Below are positions 35,251 through 43,573 of a stretch of DNA of 53,355 nucleotides, one piece after another. The stretch comes from Terriglobia bacterium (GTDB lineage: Bacteria; Acidobacteriota; Terriglobia; Acidiferrales; UBA7541). Position numbers and translations under genes: made by a program. The notes beneath the pieces are model-generated. The model was not told where the DNA came from. It saw only the letters and a list, made by a program, of their open reading frames with translations, and did no database searches. How positions within the stretch are numbered: position 1 is the first letter of the stretch; every line of letters begins with the position of its first letter. The stretch is taken from positions 1 to 53,355 of the forward strand of contig JAIQES010000027.1 of NCBI GenBank assembly GCA_020073705.1, read 5' to 3'.

Positions 35251-35853
35251 TCATAGGTACACGCGCAAATAAATCACTGGCCATACTATGACTACAAAAT
35301 ACCAAAATATTTGCGTGGCCGCAAACATTGCGGGCAGGCGTCTTCCAAGGCACATCAGAACATAAACCCAGGTTAATGCAACAATGGCGACAACGGCATG
35401 GAGTGCATGCGCCCCTACAATGAGATAGAAAAAGGCCCCATATGTACTCGCTGTCTGCGTAAGACCCTCGCGGAGGAGCGCCACCCACTCCACGCCTTGC
35501 ATCGAAACGAAGGTGATCCCCGAGACAATCGCCCCGGCCACGTATCGCCGTCCCACCTTGGGCGTAGTGCTCATATAGCGATTGCCCAACCACAACAGAA
35601 CGCCGCTCAGAAGCAATACGCCGGTATTGATGGCGGTGCGTTCTACCGGCAGGCGTGGCTGGCCCGGGGGCGGCCACAGGCCTCCCAATGCTGAGGAACG
35701 CGCAATCGTGTGCGCGCTCATGAGGGCCGCAAAAAACATGATTTCGGCAATAATAAAAATAATCATGCCCAAAACGGAATTCGGAAGGTGCTTGGCGCCG
35801 GCCTGGGCCGGCAAAGTCAATCTTGATTCCGGAAGGGTCGCGGGGCTATTCAT
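35251..35853 (-). CDS. ctaE: Second cytochrome c oxidase subunit III-like protein
   Basis: 200 residues, with about five membrane helices and the COX3 features LGMIIFIIAEIMFFAALMSAHTI, TFVSMQGVEWVALLREGL and YLIVGAHALHAVVAIVALT. The start ATG at 35853 overlaps the stop of the subunit IV gene. It is the second subunit III in this operon; the other is at 36231. The two differ strongly, so they are not a recent duplication. One may be an assembly or stability variant. Confidence 0.9.
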   Translation of the reverse strand: MNSPATLPESRLTLPAQAGAKHLPNSVLGMIIFIIAEIMFFAALMSAHTIARSSALGGLWPPPGQPRLPVERTAINTGVLLLSGVLLWLGNRYMSTTPKVGRRYVAGAIVSGITFVSMQGVEWVALLREGLTQTASTYGAFFYLIVGAHALHAVVAIVALTWVYVLMCLGRRLPAMFAATQIFWYFVVIVWPVIYLRVYL

Positions 35854-36223
35854 GTTTCGTACTTGCGGGCTGCATTCCTGATTCCACCGCATGCTTTGCC
35901 GCGTCGTTGCTCCAACGCAAGCCGCTATGCTTCATCACGTCCGGAGCGACAGCCGCAAACAGGATGACCATAAATGCCAGAAAAATACCCATAAGATATG
36001 GCACCCAGCGCTTCTCAACGTTGACGTGCATGAAGTTCGTTGTCACCAAGTAAGTCTTGGTCAGTGCAACCCCAAAGGCAGCGATGAGAACCACCGAACG
36101 GATACTGCTCATGGACCCCAGCAGGCTCACCATCAGCAAAACAACCAGGATCGCCCAGATCTTGACGTAATTGGGATGATGAATGTGAGCTTCGCTAATC
36201 ATGGGCTGAGCTTCGCTAATCAT
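35846..36223 (-). CDS. ctaF: Cytochrome c oxidase subunit IV
   Basis: 125 residues from ATG 36223 (site GGTGAGG). Three membrane helices fit CtaF/COX4-type subunits of caa3-like oxidases: IWAILVVLLMVSLLGS, VVLIAAFGVALTKTYLV and YLMGIFLAFMVILFAA. The VEKRWVPYL-type loop is family-typical. The N-terminus contains a 21-bp tandem repeat producing MISEAQP-MISEAH. It lies between the two subunit III genes. Confidence 0.88.
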   Translation of the reverse strand: MISEAQPMISEAHIHHPNYVKIWAILVVLLMVSLLGSMSSIRSVVLIAAFGVALTKTYLVTTNFMHVNVEKRWVPYLMGIFLAFMVILFAAVAPDVMKHSGLRWSNDAAKHAVESGMQPASTKHE

Positions 36224-36230
36224 GGCTACC

Positions 36231-36806
36231 TCACCGGGCGATATAAAGCAACGGAAATAGAAAGATCCAGACGATGTCAACGAAATGCCAGTAAAGGCCA
36301 ATGCATTCCACGCGCTGCAGCTCCCGATTCTTGGCTGCATCCGCGGCGACCACCAGCAGGATAATCATTCCTGCCAGCACATGAAGACCGTGAAGGCCTG
36401 TGAGGACGTAATAAAACGACCAAAAGCCACCGGAAGAAAGCACGAATCCTTCATGTATTTCCCGCGTCCATTCAATACCCTTGATGACCAAAAAAATGGT
36501 TCCGCCCAATGCCGTGAGACGCAGAAATTTTGCGGCCTTGGCCCCGTCCAGGGTGTCGGCTGCCTTGAACGCCAAGACGGCAGACAAACTGGATGTGAGC
36601 AGCACAAAGGTATTCAATGCGCCGAGCCAAGTATTGGTGTGCATTGCGGCTGCGCGCCATTCAGGGTGCCCCAAGTTATGCATCACGTATGTGGCAAGAA
36701 GGCCGCCGAAGATCACGATTTCCGACGCGATCACCCACCAGGTGATCAATCGTGCGGACGGAATTCCTGTGACGCTCCGGGTATTGGAAATGGGCCTAGT
36801 GCTCAT
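36231..36806 (-). CDS. ctaE: Cytochrome c oxidase subunit III
   Basis: 191 residues, about five helices. COX3 family blocks are WWVIASEIVIFGGLLATYV, LRLTALGGTIFLVIKGIEW, TGLHGLHVLAGMIIL and ECIGLYWHFVDIVWIFLFPLLY. It is 20 bp after subunit I, the normal position for the principal subunit III. This one keeps the conserved WHFVDxVW end, unlike the copy at 35251, which ends with FWYFVVIVWPVIY. Confidence 0.92.
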   Translation of the reverse strand: MSTRPISNTRSVTGIPSARLITWWVIASEIVIFGGLLATYVMHNLGHPEWRAAAMHTNTWLGALNTFVLLTSSLSAVLAFKAADTLDGAKAAKFLRLTALGGTIFLVIKGIEWTREIHEGFVLSSGGFWSFYYVLTGLHGLHVLAGMIILLVVAADAAKNRELQRVECIGLYWHFVDIVWIFLFPLLYIAR

Positions 36807-36826
36807 CGTCGCGTTCTCCGTAGGGC

Positions 36827-38503
36827 CTAATTCGGGACGTCTTGGGGCCAGTAGTCATCGATGCGGCCTGGCACGCCATATTCATATGGTCCCCGGTACA
36901 CCGTGGGCAGTTTGGCAAAATTGCCGTGTGGCGGCGGTGAGGGCACAGTCCATTCGAGAGTGTTGGCCATCCACGGGTTAGCCTCTGCGCGCCTGCCATG
37001 GCGCAGACTCCAAAAGAAATTGAACAAGAAGACTAGCTGAAACAACAGCATCACCAGGAGGCCGAACGTGGCAAACATGCGCAGATGTTGCAGCACCGGC
37101 CTCGACTGCTCGGCAAATAAGGCATAATTGTAGGTCCGCCGCTGGTCGCCGGCTGCGCCCGTTATAAACAGCGGAATGAAAATCAGGTTGAACGGAATCG
37201 CCGTGCCCCAGAAGTGAACTTTCCCCAACGTGTCATTGAGCATGCGGCCAAACATTTTGGGATACCAGTACGTAAGACCACCGAATACCGAGAAAATAGC
37301 GATGGGAACGAACGTGTAATGGAAATGGGCAATAACAAAATACGTATCGTGTAAATAAATATCCGTGCCAGAAGCCCCCAGAAAGATCCCCGTCACCCCA
37401 CCGATCATGAATTCAGCAACAAAAGCCACGGCCCACAGCATGGGTGTATGGAAGCGGATCGAGCCACCATATAGCGTGGCGATATACAGGAAAACCATCT
37501 CGGTAATCGGAACCGAAACAAGCAACGTAGTGACCGAAAAAATGTTGGCCATTCGAGGATCAATCCCAGCCACAAACTGATGATGGGCCCACACCAAGAA
37601 GCTTATGATTACGGTCGCCCACGTCGTGTACAGAATGGTTTTATAACCAAACAGTTTTTTGCGCGCGAAAACGGTCAAGAGTTCGGCCACGATACCAATG
37701 GCTGGAAGCAGCACGACGTACACCTCGGGATGGCCGAAAAACCAGAACAGGTGCTGCCACAAGAGCGGATCGCCGCCACGCGCCGGATCGTAGAAGCCAG
37801 TCTTCAAAGTCTGGTCAAATAGCAACATCACGGCACCGGCGATTAGCGGTCCCACAGAAGCCATGAACATGATGCTGGCCAGGACAATCATCCACACCAC
37901 CATTGGGATATCGTACATTGTCATGCCCGGGGCGCGGCTATTCATGGCCGTGACAATGAAGTTCACGCCCCCCAGCAAAAACGCCACAAATTCCAGCGCC
38001 ACCGCCACCAACCACAGCGACGCCCCCAAAGGAGTCAAGTTGTAGGCACCGCTGGCGGAAAGCGGGGGATAAGAAGTCCAAGCGCCGCCGAATGCACCGC
38101 CCTTGACAAGAAACGAAGCCACCAGAACGACAGCGCTCAAAAGAAAAATCTGATACGACAGGCGATTGATGCGTGGAAACGCCATGTCGTCGCAACCGAT
38201 CATCAGGGGGATCAGAAAATTACCGAACGCGGCGATGAGCACGGGCATCGCCACCCAAAAAATCATGATACTGCCGTGCATGGTAACCACTGTATTATAT
38301 TCCCCCGGCGTGACGATTCCGAAGCCAGGGACGGAATGGCCGGGAAACGCCAACTGCATGCGGAAAACATACGCCAGGTAGCCGCCGATGAGGCCCATGG
38401 CCATGCCGGTAAACAAATACTGCATGGCGATTATCTTGTGATCTGTGGACCAGAAGTATTTCTGAAAAATGCCCTGCTCGGCATGAGGAACCTGCGTGCT
38501 CAT
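36827..38503 (-). CDS. ctaD: Cytochrome c oxidase subunit I (A-type haem-copper oxidase)
   Basis: Catalytic subunit that reduces oxygen and pumps protons, 558 residues and about 12 helices. The ATG at 38503 has GGAGG and overlaps the subunit II stop (ATGA). Active-site residues include GHPEVY with CuB His, the cross-linked Tyr and the D-channel Glu, AHHQF, and HDTYFVIAHFHY with haem a and a3 ligands. The N-terminal D-channel region reads LIPLMIGCDDMAFPRINRLSYQ. With Glu and Tyr in HPEVY it is an A1-type enzyme. Confidence 0.97.
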   Translation of the reverse strand: MSTQVPHAEQGIFQKYFWSTDHKIIAMQYLFTGMAMGLIGGYLAYVFRMQLAFPGHSVPGFGIVTPGEYNTVVTMHGSIMIFWVAMPVLIAAFGNFLIPLMIGCDDMAFPRINRLSYQIFLLSAVVLVASFLVKGGAFGGAWTSYPPLSASGAYNLTPLGASLWLVAVALEFVAFLLGGVNFIVTAMNSRAPGMTMYDIPMVVWMIVLASIMFMASVGPLIAGAVMLLFDQTLKTGFYDPARGGDPLLWQHLFWFFGHPEVYVVLLPAIGIVAELLTVFARKKLFGYKTILYTTWATVIISFLVWAHHQFVAGIDPRMANIFSVTTLLVSVPITEMVFLYIATLYGGSIRFHTPMLWAVAFVAEFMIGGVTGIFLGASGTDIYLHDTYFVIAHFHYTFVPIAIFSVFGGLTYWYPKMFGRMLNDTLGKVHFWGTAIPFNLIFIPLFITGAAGDQRRTYNYALFAEQSRPVLQHLRMFATFGLLVMLLFQLVFLFNFFWSLRHGRRAEANPWMANTLEWTVPSPPPHGNFAKLPTVYRGPYEYGVPGRIDDYWPQDVPN

Positions 38504-39237
38504 CGCCTGACCTCCGCAACTATGGAAGCTCCCGTCGCAGAAGCCGGGGGCGACTCTCGTTCCGCCAGGGCCGGATTCGACGCGCGTATCAACCAGGCTG
38601 CGTGTTCCTGCGGGGTTTCGACGATGACCCGCCCCGCCATGAGGGCATGGCCTATTCCACAAATCTGAGTGCACTGAATATCGTAGGTTCCGACACGGTT
38701 CGGGCGAAACCAACCGCTGATGGTGCGGCCGGGCAGCGCGTCTTGTTTGAGCCGAAATGACGGAACCGCAAAGCTATGCACCACGTCGCGGGACCTAAGC
38801 TCGAAACGATACGTGGTATTCACCGTCACGTGTAGTTCACCGACCGTACGGATGTCGTCGGCAGTGTCCAGGATGCCGTCAGGGCCGGGCTGCTGAAAGC
38901 TCCAGGCCCACTGCTGACCGAAAACGCGCACCGTCTGTTCGATTGGCGGATTTGTTTGCTTGATATTGAACCAAACAATTAACGCAGGAACGAGAATAAC
39001 AATGTCACAGACGATGACCAATAGATGAGGGATCGTCACCCAGCGCGCCAGATGCTTCTCTTCGCCAGTGACGTATTGGGTCGGGCGCCCCTGCTTCCGT
39101 CGAAACTTGAAACTCAGCCAGAAGAGAGCTATTTCCGCGACGATCAGCCAAAAGCCGACCAGCGCAGCAATCAGAAGGAACAGATGGTCAATGCTATGCG
39201 CGTACGTCGAAGCGCCTGTTAGATACCGCTCCAGCAT
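38500..39237 (-). CDS. ctaC: Cytochrome c oxidase subunit II (CuA subunit)
   Basis: Electron entry subunit, 245 residues from ATG 39237, with two N-terminal membrane helices (about 19-41 and 71-92) and a periplasmic cupredoxin domain. CuA ligands are visible as DVVHSF and CTQICGIGHALM. The usual Cys-x-Glu-x-Cys is here CTQIC, with Gln replacing the conserved Glu whose carbonyl binds copper and whose side chain helps bind Mg. There is no fused cytochrome c domain, but a dihaem cytochrome gene lies upstream. Confidence 0.95.
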   Translation of the reverse strand: MLERYLTGASTYAHSIDHLFLLIAALVGFWLIVAEIALFWLSFKFRRKQGRPTQYVTGEEKHLARWVTIPHLLVIVCDIVILVPALIVWFNIKQTNPPIEQTVRVFGQQWAWSFQQPGPDGILDTADDIRTVGELHVTVNTTYRFELRSRDVVHSFAVPSFRLKQDALPGRTISGWFRPNRVGTYDIQCTQICGIGHALMAGRVIVETPQEHAAWLIRASNPALAERESPPASATGASIVAEVRR

Positions 39238-39248
39238 AGGGACTCCAG

Positions 39249-39356
39249 CTACCGGATTAGAATCAATACCGCAGCAACAAAACCAGCCGTGAAAATCATT
39301 ACAGTCCAAAACACCGTTCTTGCTATCTGTTCCGAGGACGAGGTTGCATGCTCCAT
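39249..39356 (-). CDS. Very small single-helix membrane peptide of the oxidase operon
   Basis: A 35-codon reading frame, MEHATSSSEQ to the end LILIR, carries one central hydrophobic helix (TVFWTVMIFTAGFVAAVLIL). GGAG stands about 10 bases before its ATG. It lies between the dihaem cytochrome and subunit II genes, 11 bp before the latter. Tiny one-helix subunits are known in several oxidases (for example the IIa subunit of ba3 oxidase and CcoQ in cbb3), so it may be an accessory subunit. It is below most gene-finder length limits. Confidence 0.6.
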   Translation of the reverse strand: MEHATSSSEQIARTVFWTVMIFTAGFVAAVLILIR

Positions 39357-39383
39357 AGGGTGCGTATCTCCAACCGCCCGGGT

Positions 39384-40058
39384 CTAAGGCCTGAGCGTGC
39401 CGATATAGGCGACCACATTCCGAACGGCGTCATCATCGGCCAAGGTCAGCGCCATGGGGCGCATTAATCGGGCATCGAAATCTCTTGAATCGGCGCCGCG
39501 AACTCCACGCTTGAATTTTCTGAGCTGAGTGGCCAGGTACCAGTCGTCAATGCCGCCAATCCGCGGCGCCCCGAGATCCTGATTTCCAGCCCCATTGGGA
39601 CCATGGCAGGCACTGCACGTGGCATACAGCGCTGCGCCGGCCCTGGGATCACCGGGGAGCGATGAAGCATGTCGAACCGGGGGAAGAGACTCCACGTAGT
39701 GAGCCACGGCTTTGACGTCTTCATCGGTGGGCAGACTGAGCGCCATCGGCCGCATCCGCATGCCTTCCACATCGCTGAAATGCGTTCCGCGTATCCCATC
39801 CCGGAATTTTTCGAGTTGCTTTTCCACGTACCATTCTTTCATGCCGGCGATGTTCGGAGCGCCCAACACGGGGCTGCCCGAACCATCTGGTTGATGACAC
39901 GGCACACAGGTTTCAAAAAGCTCCTTACCTCGAGTCGCGGCGTCGGTAGGACCGAGCCGACAGCCGGACAGACCAAGTCCGCCAAACGAGATCAGCAATG
40001 TCCATAAAGCAAATCGGCGGGGGGCAACTTTCGGAACAACAGTCAGGTTCGCTAACAT
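39384..40058 (-). CDS. Dihaem cytochrome c (c4-like), probable lipoprotein
   Basis: 224 residues. The N-terminus has a signal with a lipobox-like LSGC at about residue 33, so it may be lipid-anchored. Two class I haem domains follow: CVPCH near 51 and CSACH near 147, each with a downstream Met (RMRPMALSLP and RLMRPMALTL). The repeat GAPNIAGMKEWYVEKQLEKFRDGIRGTHF and GAPRIGGIDDWYLATQLRKFKRGVRG shows internal duplication. It heads the oxidase operon and is the probable electron donor to CuA. Confidence 0.93.
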   Translation of the reverse strand: MLANLTVVPKVAPRRFALWTLLISFGGLGLSGCRLGPTDAATRGKELFETCVPCHQPDGSGSPVLGAPNIAGMKEWYVEKQLEKFRDGIRGTHFSDVEGMRMRPMALSLPTDEDVKAVAHYVESLPPVRHASSLPGDPRAGAALYATCSACHGPNGAGNQDLGAPRIGGIDDWYLATQLRKFKRGVRGADSRDFDARLMRPMALTLADDDAVRNVVAYIGTLRP

Positions 40059-40223
40059 GAGGTTGGTATAGTTAGTGAAACTGAGAGATGGTAACAGCCG
40101 CCCTGAGCGAACACAAGGCTCAATTTGGTCTTGGCCAAAACTGGCCGCATGCCGATCCGGGACTAGCCGGGGTCATGCATCATAATAATCTCGAGTGCCC
40201 GGCACACATCGTGCAAAGTGTGG

Positions 40224-41984
40224 TTACTTGGGGACGACGGCGGCGCGCCTGAGGCGCTCTCCTAGCCGCGCGTGCTCATCGCGGATCTCGTCGGGTAGGC
40301 GATCGCCGAATTCCTGGAAGAATTTTCCGATGTCGGCGTGTTCCTTGGACCACTCGGAGGGATCGACGTTGAGCAACTGTTCCATTGTTGTGCTCGAGAC
40401 GTCGAGGCCGTCAAGAGTGAGCGCGTCCGGCGTAGGCACAAGCCCGATCGGCGTTTCGGTCGCGGCGGCCTTGTCCTCGATCCGCTCCAAGATCCACTTC
40501 AGGACGCGAACATTTTCGCCGTAGCCCGGCCAAAGAAATTTCCCGTCGGCGCCCTTGCGGAACCAGTTCACGTGGAAAATTCTAGGGGGATGGGGAATGC
40601 GCTGGCCCATCTCGATCCAGTGACGGAAGTAATCGGCCATGTTGTAGCCGCAGAAGGGCAGCATGGCCATCGGATCGCGCCGCGTGACCCCCACAGCGCC
40701 AGTCGCAGCTGCTGTCGTTTCGGATGCCATCGTCGCGGCGACGTACACGCCGTGCTGCCAATTCTTTGCTTCGTAGACCAGTGGCGCCAGGCGAGCCCGG
40801 CGACCGCCAAAGATAAACGCGGAAATCGGTACCCCCGCCGGGTCCTCCCAGCGCGGAGAAATCGAGGGCGTCTGATGTGCTGGCACCGTGTATCGTGAAT
40901 TCGGATGCGCCGCGGGGCCACTGGAAGGCGTCCACGCACGCCCCTGCCAATCGACCAGGCCCTTGGGCGAGTCGTCGTCCAGGCCCTCCCACCAGGGCTC
41001 GTTTAGAATGGTCAGAGCGGTATTCGTGAATATGCTATTTTTCCGCAGCGCGGTCATCACGTTGGAGTTCGTCTTCTCGTTTGTGCCTGGCGCGACACCG
41101 AAGAACCCTGCCTCGGGGCTAATCGCGCGCAGGTATCCGTCCGAGCCGACCTGCATCCACGCGATGTCGTCTCCCACAGTCCACACGCGGTAGCCTTGAT
41201 TCTCGAGCGCCGAAACCATCATGGCCAGGTTCGTCTTTCCGCAGGAACTCGGGAACGCCGCGGCCATGTAGGTCACTTTTCCGGACGGCGATTCCAGACC
41301 CAGGATCAGCATGTGCTCGGCCATCCAGCATTGTTCCCGCGCCATCCAGCTTGCGATCCGCAGCGCAAAACACTTCTTGCCGAGCAGCGCGTTGCCACCG
41401 TAACCCGAGCCGATGCTCCAGATCGTTTTTTCTTCGGGGAAGTGGGCGATGTAGCGCCGGTCCGGATTCAAGTCTCCCAGGGAATGAAGTCCGGGAACGA
41501 AATCCGAGGAATTGCCAAGCCTGTCCAAGGCTACCTTGCCCATGCGCGTCATGATGCGCATGTTGGCGACGACATAAGCGCTGTCGGTCAGCTCGACCCC
41601 GAGGCGGCTCTGCGACGACGCCGCCGGTCCCAAAATGTACGGGATGACGTACATCGTCCGGCCTTTCATCGAGCCACGAAACAAATCCCCTAGAATCTTC
41701 TTGGCGTCGGACGGAGCCATCCAATTGTTGGTCGGGCCAGCGGCCTCGCGGTCACGCGTGCAGATGAAGGTGACCTTCTCGGTGCGCGCGACGTCGCTCG
41801 GATCGCTCCTGTGCAGGAAGCAATTCGGATACGTCTCCTGATTGAGCGGCAGCGTACGGCCTTCGCGAACCATTTGCTGCTGGATGCGGACGGCCTCTTG
41901 TTCGGACCCATCACACCACACAATCCGCTCCGGTCGGGTCATGCGTGTAACCGATTCCACCCATTGTTCAAGGGGTGTGGACAC
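40224..41984 (-). CDS. pckG: Phosphoenolpyruvate carboxykinase (GTP)
   Basis: Converts oxaloacetate plus GTP into PEP, CO2 and GDP, the entry to gluconeogenesis, 586 residues. The nucleotide P-loop is FPSSCGKTNLAMM, and the GTP-type family landmarks include WSIGSGYGGNALLGKKCFALRIAS, FGVAPGTNEKTN and FIFGGRRARLAPLVYEA. I choose the GTG at 41984 because AGGAGG lies four bases upstream, giving the usual length. Longer in-frame starts exist. It is minus-strand and divergent from the small gene at 42192. Confidence 0.96.
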   Translation of the reverse strand: MSTPLEQWVESVTRMTRPERIVWCDGSEQEAVRIQQQMVREGRTLPLNQETYPNCFLHRSDPSDVARTEKVTFICTRDREAAGPTNNWMAPSDAKKILGDLFRGSMKGRTMYVIPYILGPAASSQSRLGVELTDSAYVVANMRIMTRMGKVALDRLGNSSDFVPGLHSLGDLNPDRRYIAHFPEEKTIWSIGSGYGGNALLGKKCFALRIASWMAREQCWMAEHMLILGLESPSGKVTYMAAAFPSSCGKTNLAMMVSALENQGYRVWTVGDDIAWMQVGSDGYLRAISPEAGFFGVAPGTNEKTNSNVMTALRKNSIFTNTALTILNEPWWEGLDDDSPKGLVDWQGRAWTPSSGPAAHPNSRYTVPAHQTPSISPRWEDPAGVPISAFIFGGRRARLAPLVYEAKNWQHGVYVAATMASETTAAATGAVGVTRRDPMAMLPFCGYNMADYFRHWIEMGQRIPHPPRIFHVNWFRKGADGKFLWPGYGENVRVLKWILERIEDKAAATETPIGLVPTPDALTLDGLDVSSTTMEQLLNVDPSEWSKEHADIGKFFQEFGDRLPDEIRDEHARLGERLRRAAVVPK

Positions 41985-42191
41985 CAAACCTCCTGAAGAG
42001 ATCATCGCGGTACGCCCGCGGAGGACGAAGGGAACACCCATCCCTTGGCAACGCGTCAGGCAATAGGGAACGCGTGGAAAAAAGCTTAAAGCAATGCTGC
42101 AGAGAACGCAAGGTGTCGAGTCCATTCGCTGCGAGGACACCATTTCGCGTCATCGAAGTTACAGCCGCGTGAGTGTTACACTTTGGTTTTG

Positions 42192-42452
42192 ATGTACGCC
42201 CGAAAACTCAAAGTCGAGATCATCATCGGCGGCGAACGGCGGTCCTGCCCACTCGAATGGCTCGACGGCTTCGCGATGCGGAATTTCACCGGCTCGGCTG
42301 AGTTTGACGACATGCTTCCCACCGGCGAGGGCCGGCTTGAGGTCGGCTTCCTCATCGAACCGGACCGGTTAGCCGAGGCGCTGTCTGCATGGCTCACCAA
42401 GCGCGGCAAAGGCAGCGGTCAGCCGGTCCAGGTGGAAATCCATCCTGCTTGA
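42192..42452 (+). CDS. Small hypothetical protein (86 residues)
   Basis: Not recognised. From the ATG at 42192 it reads MYARKLKVEIIIGGERRSCP, with no membrane or signal segment and a beta-rich look. Its upstream region is shared with pckG. The end QPVQVEIHPA is tidy. The reading has normal composition, so it is probably real, but no family can be named. Confidence 0.55.
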   Translation: MYARKLKVEIIIGGERRSCPLEWLDGFAMRNFTGSAEFDDMLPTGEGRLEVGFLIEPDRLAEALSAWLTKRGKGSGQPVQVEIHPA

Positions 42453-42506
42453 GAGTGTTTATCGAACACAAGCCTTAGCCTCTGAACGGGGGGTGGACCT
42501 GCGGCC

Positions 42507-43421
42507 TTACCTCCGGCCTAGAGTTAACGGGGGAGGCCCTTGGCGGGGCTTTGGCACCAGCGCGGCGCGGATTTTCGGCAGTGCGGCACGTGCCGCAGCT
42601 TCACCCGCGGCGATAAGTTCTGAGGCCTTGTCGAAATCGTCCCACAGAAAATTGTTCACAATCGGCTCAACGATGATATCGGCCTTGCGCCGCCACTCTA
42701 TATCCGCGTGCCGCTGCAATATAGCGAAGGAAAGGCCGATCACGTCTACGATGCTTGAGGGCTTGCGGTCGCTCGCGGCCTCTAGGAACACGGCAATGAC
42801 CACGTCTGCCCCCATGTTGCGTACCGCGTCCACAGGGACGGGCGCCGCCAGAAAGCCGTCCACGAGTATCCGACCGTCCAGTTCCACCGGCACAAACATA
42901 CCGGGATACGCGCACGAAGCCCGAAGCGCGGGTCCCAACCGACCACGCGTGAAATAGACAGGCTCTCCAGTTCCGAGGTCGGTCGCCGCAATCGCCAGGG
43001 GGAACCGCAATTCTTCAAATGTGCTCACGCCGAGATACTGGCGTGGATAGTGTTCGAGCTTTTGGTTGGAGGCGAGACCCATCCAGGAAAGCTTCCAGTC
43101 GCCGAAATTCTTGAATCGCGTGGCTCTGGCTTGCGCCTCGATTTCATGGAGGGTATGCCTGCTCGCATATGAAATGGCAAGCAGCGCGCCAGCGCTCGTT
43201 CCACCAAGATAATCGATCGGAATATGTTCCTGTTCGAGCACGCGCAGCACGCCCAGGTGCGCGATTCCTCGTGCGAATCCTCCGCCCAGCGCCACGCCGA
43301 CGCGGGGCCGCGCTTGGGGCTCAGAGACGGGCACCGCGTAGGCAAATTCGCGCACGCGCTCGACTGCGTTGTGCAGCCATCCGAGGCCTTTCTTTCTCTT
43401 GCGTGTGCTCATCTGCAGCAT
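42507..43421 (-). CDS. Patatin-like phospholipase (RssA/NTE type)
   Basis: Serine acyl-hydrolase of 304 residues. The oxyanion loop is ALGGGFARGIAHLGVLRV, the nucleophile motif GTSAGALLAIS, and the catalytic Asp in VDGFLAAPVPV. It probably hydrolyses phospholipids or lysophospholipids and is likely cytosolic, with no signal peptide and a basic N-terminus. It is divergent from the fad cluster, which shares its 152-bp upstream region. Confidence 0.92.
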   Translation of the reverse strand: MLQMSTRKRKKGLGWLHNAVERVREFAYAVPVSEPQARPRVGVALGGGFARGIAHLGVLRVLEQEHIPIDYLGGTSAGALLAISYASRHTLHEIEAQARATRFKNFGDWKLSWMGLASNQKLEHYPRQYLGVSTFEELRFPLAIAATDLGTGEPVYFTRGRLGPALRASCAYPGMFVPVELDGRILVDGFLAAPVPVDAVRNMGADVVIAVFLEAASDRKPSSIVDVIGLSFAILQRHADIEWRRKADIIVEPIVNNFLWDDFDKASELIAAGEAAARAALPKIRAALVPKPRQGPPPLTLGRR

Positions 43422-43573
43422 AGGACAACGTTAACTTCAAAACGGGACGCCCGGTGTTTCTCATTGACCCGGGATTGTCGCTTCTGTAACCTGCATAGGC
43501 GCCCGGCGTCTGCCCTGAATCAGAACAGATTCATCGTGAATGGGGGCGAAAACATTCCACAGAAACCGCCATT

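Noticed and set aside
35213-35677. N-terminal part of a 224-codon minus frame leading into the small protein
   Set aside because: It overlaps the second subunit III gene in another frame; only the last 69 codons have signal, helix and ribosome site.
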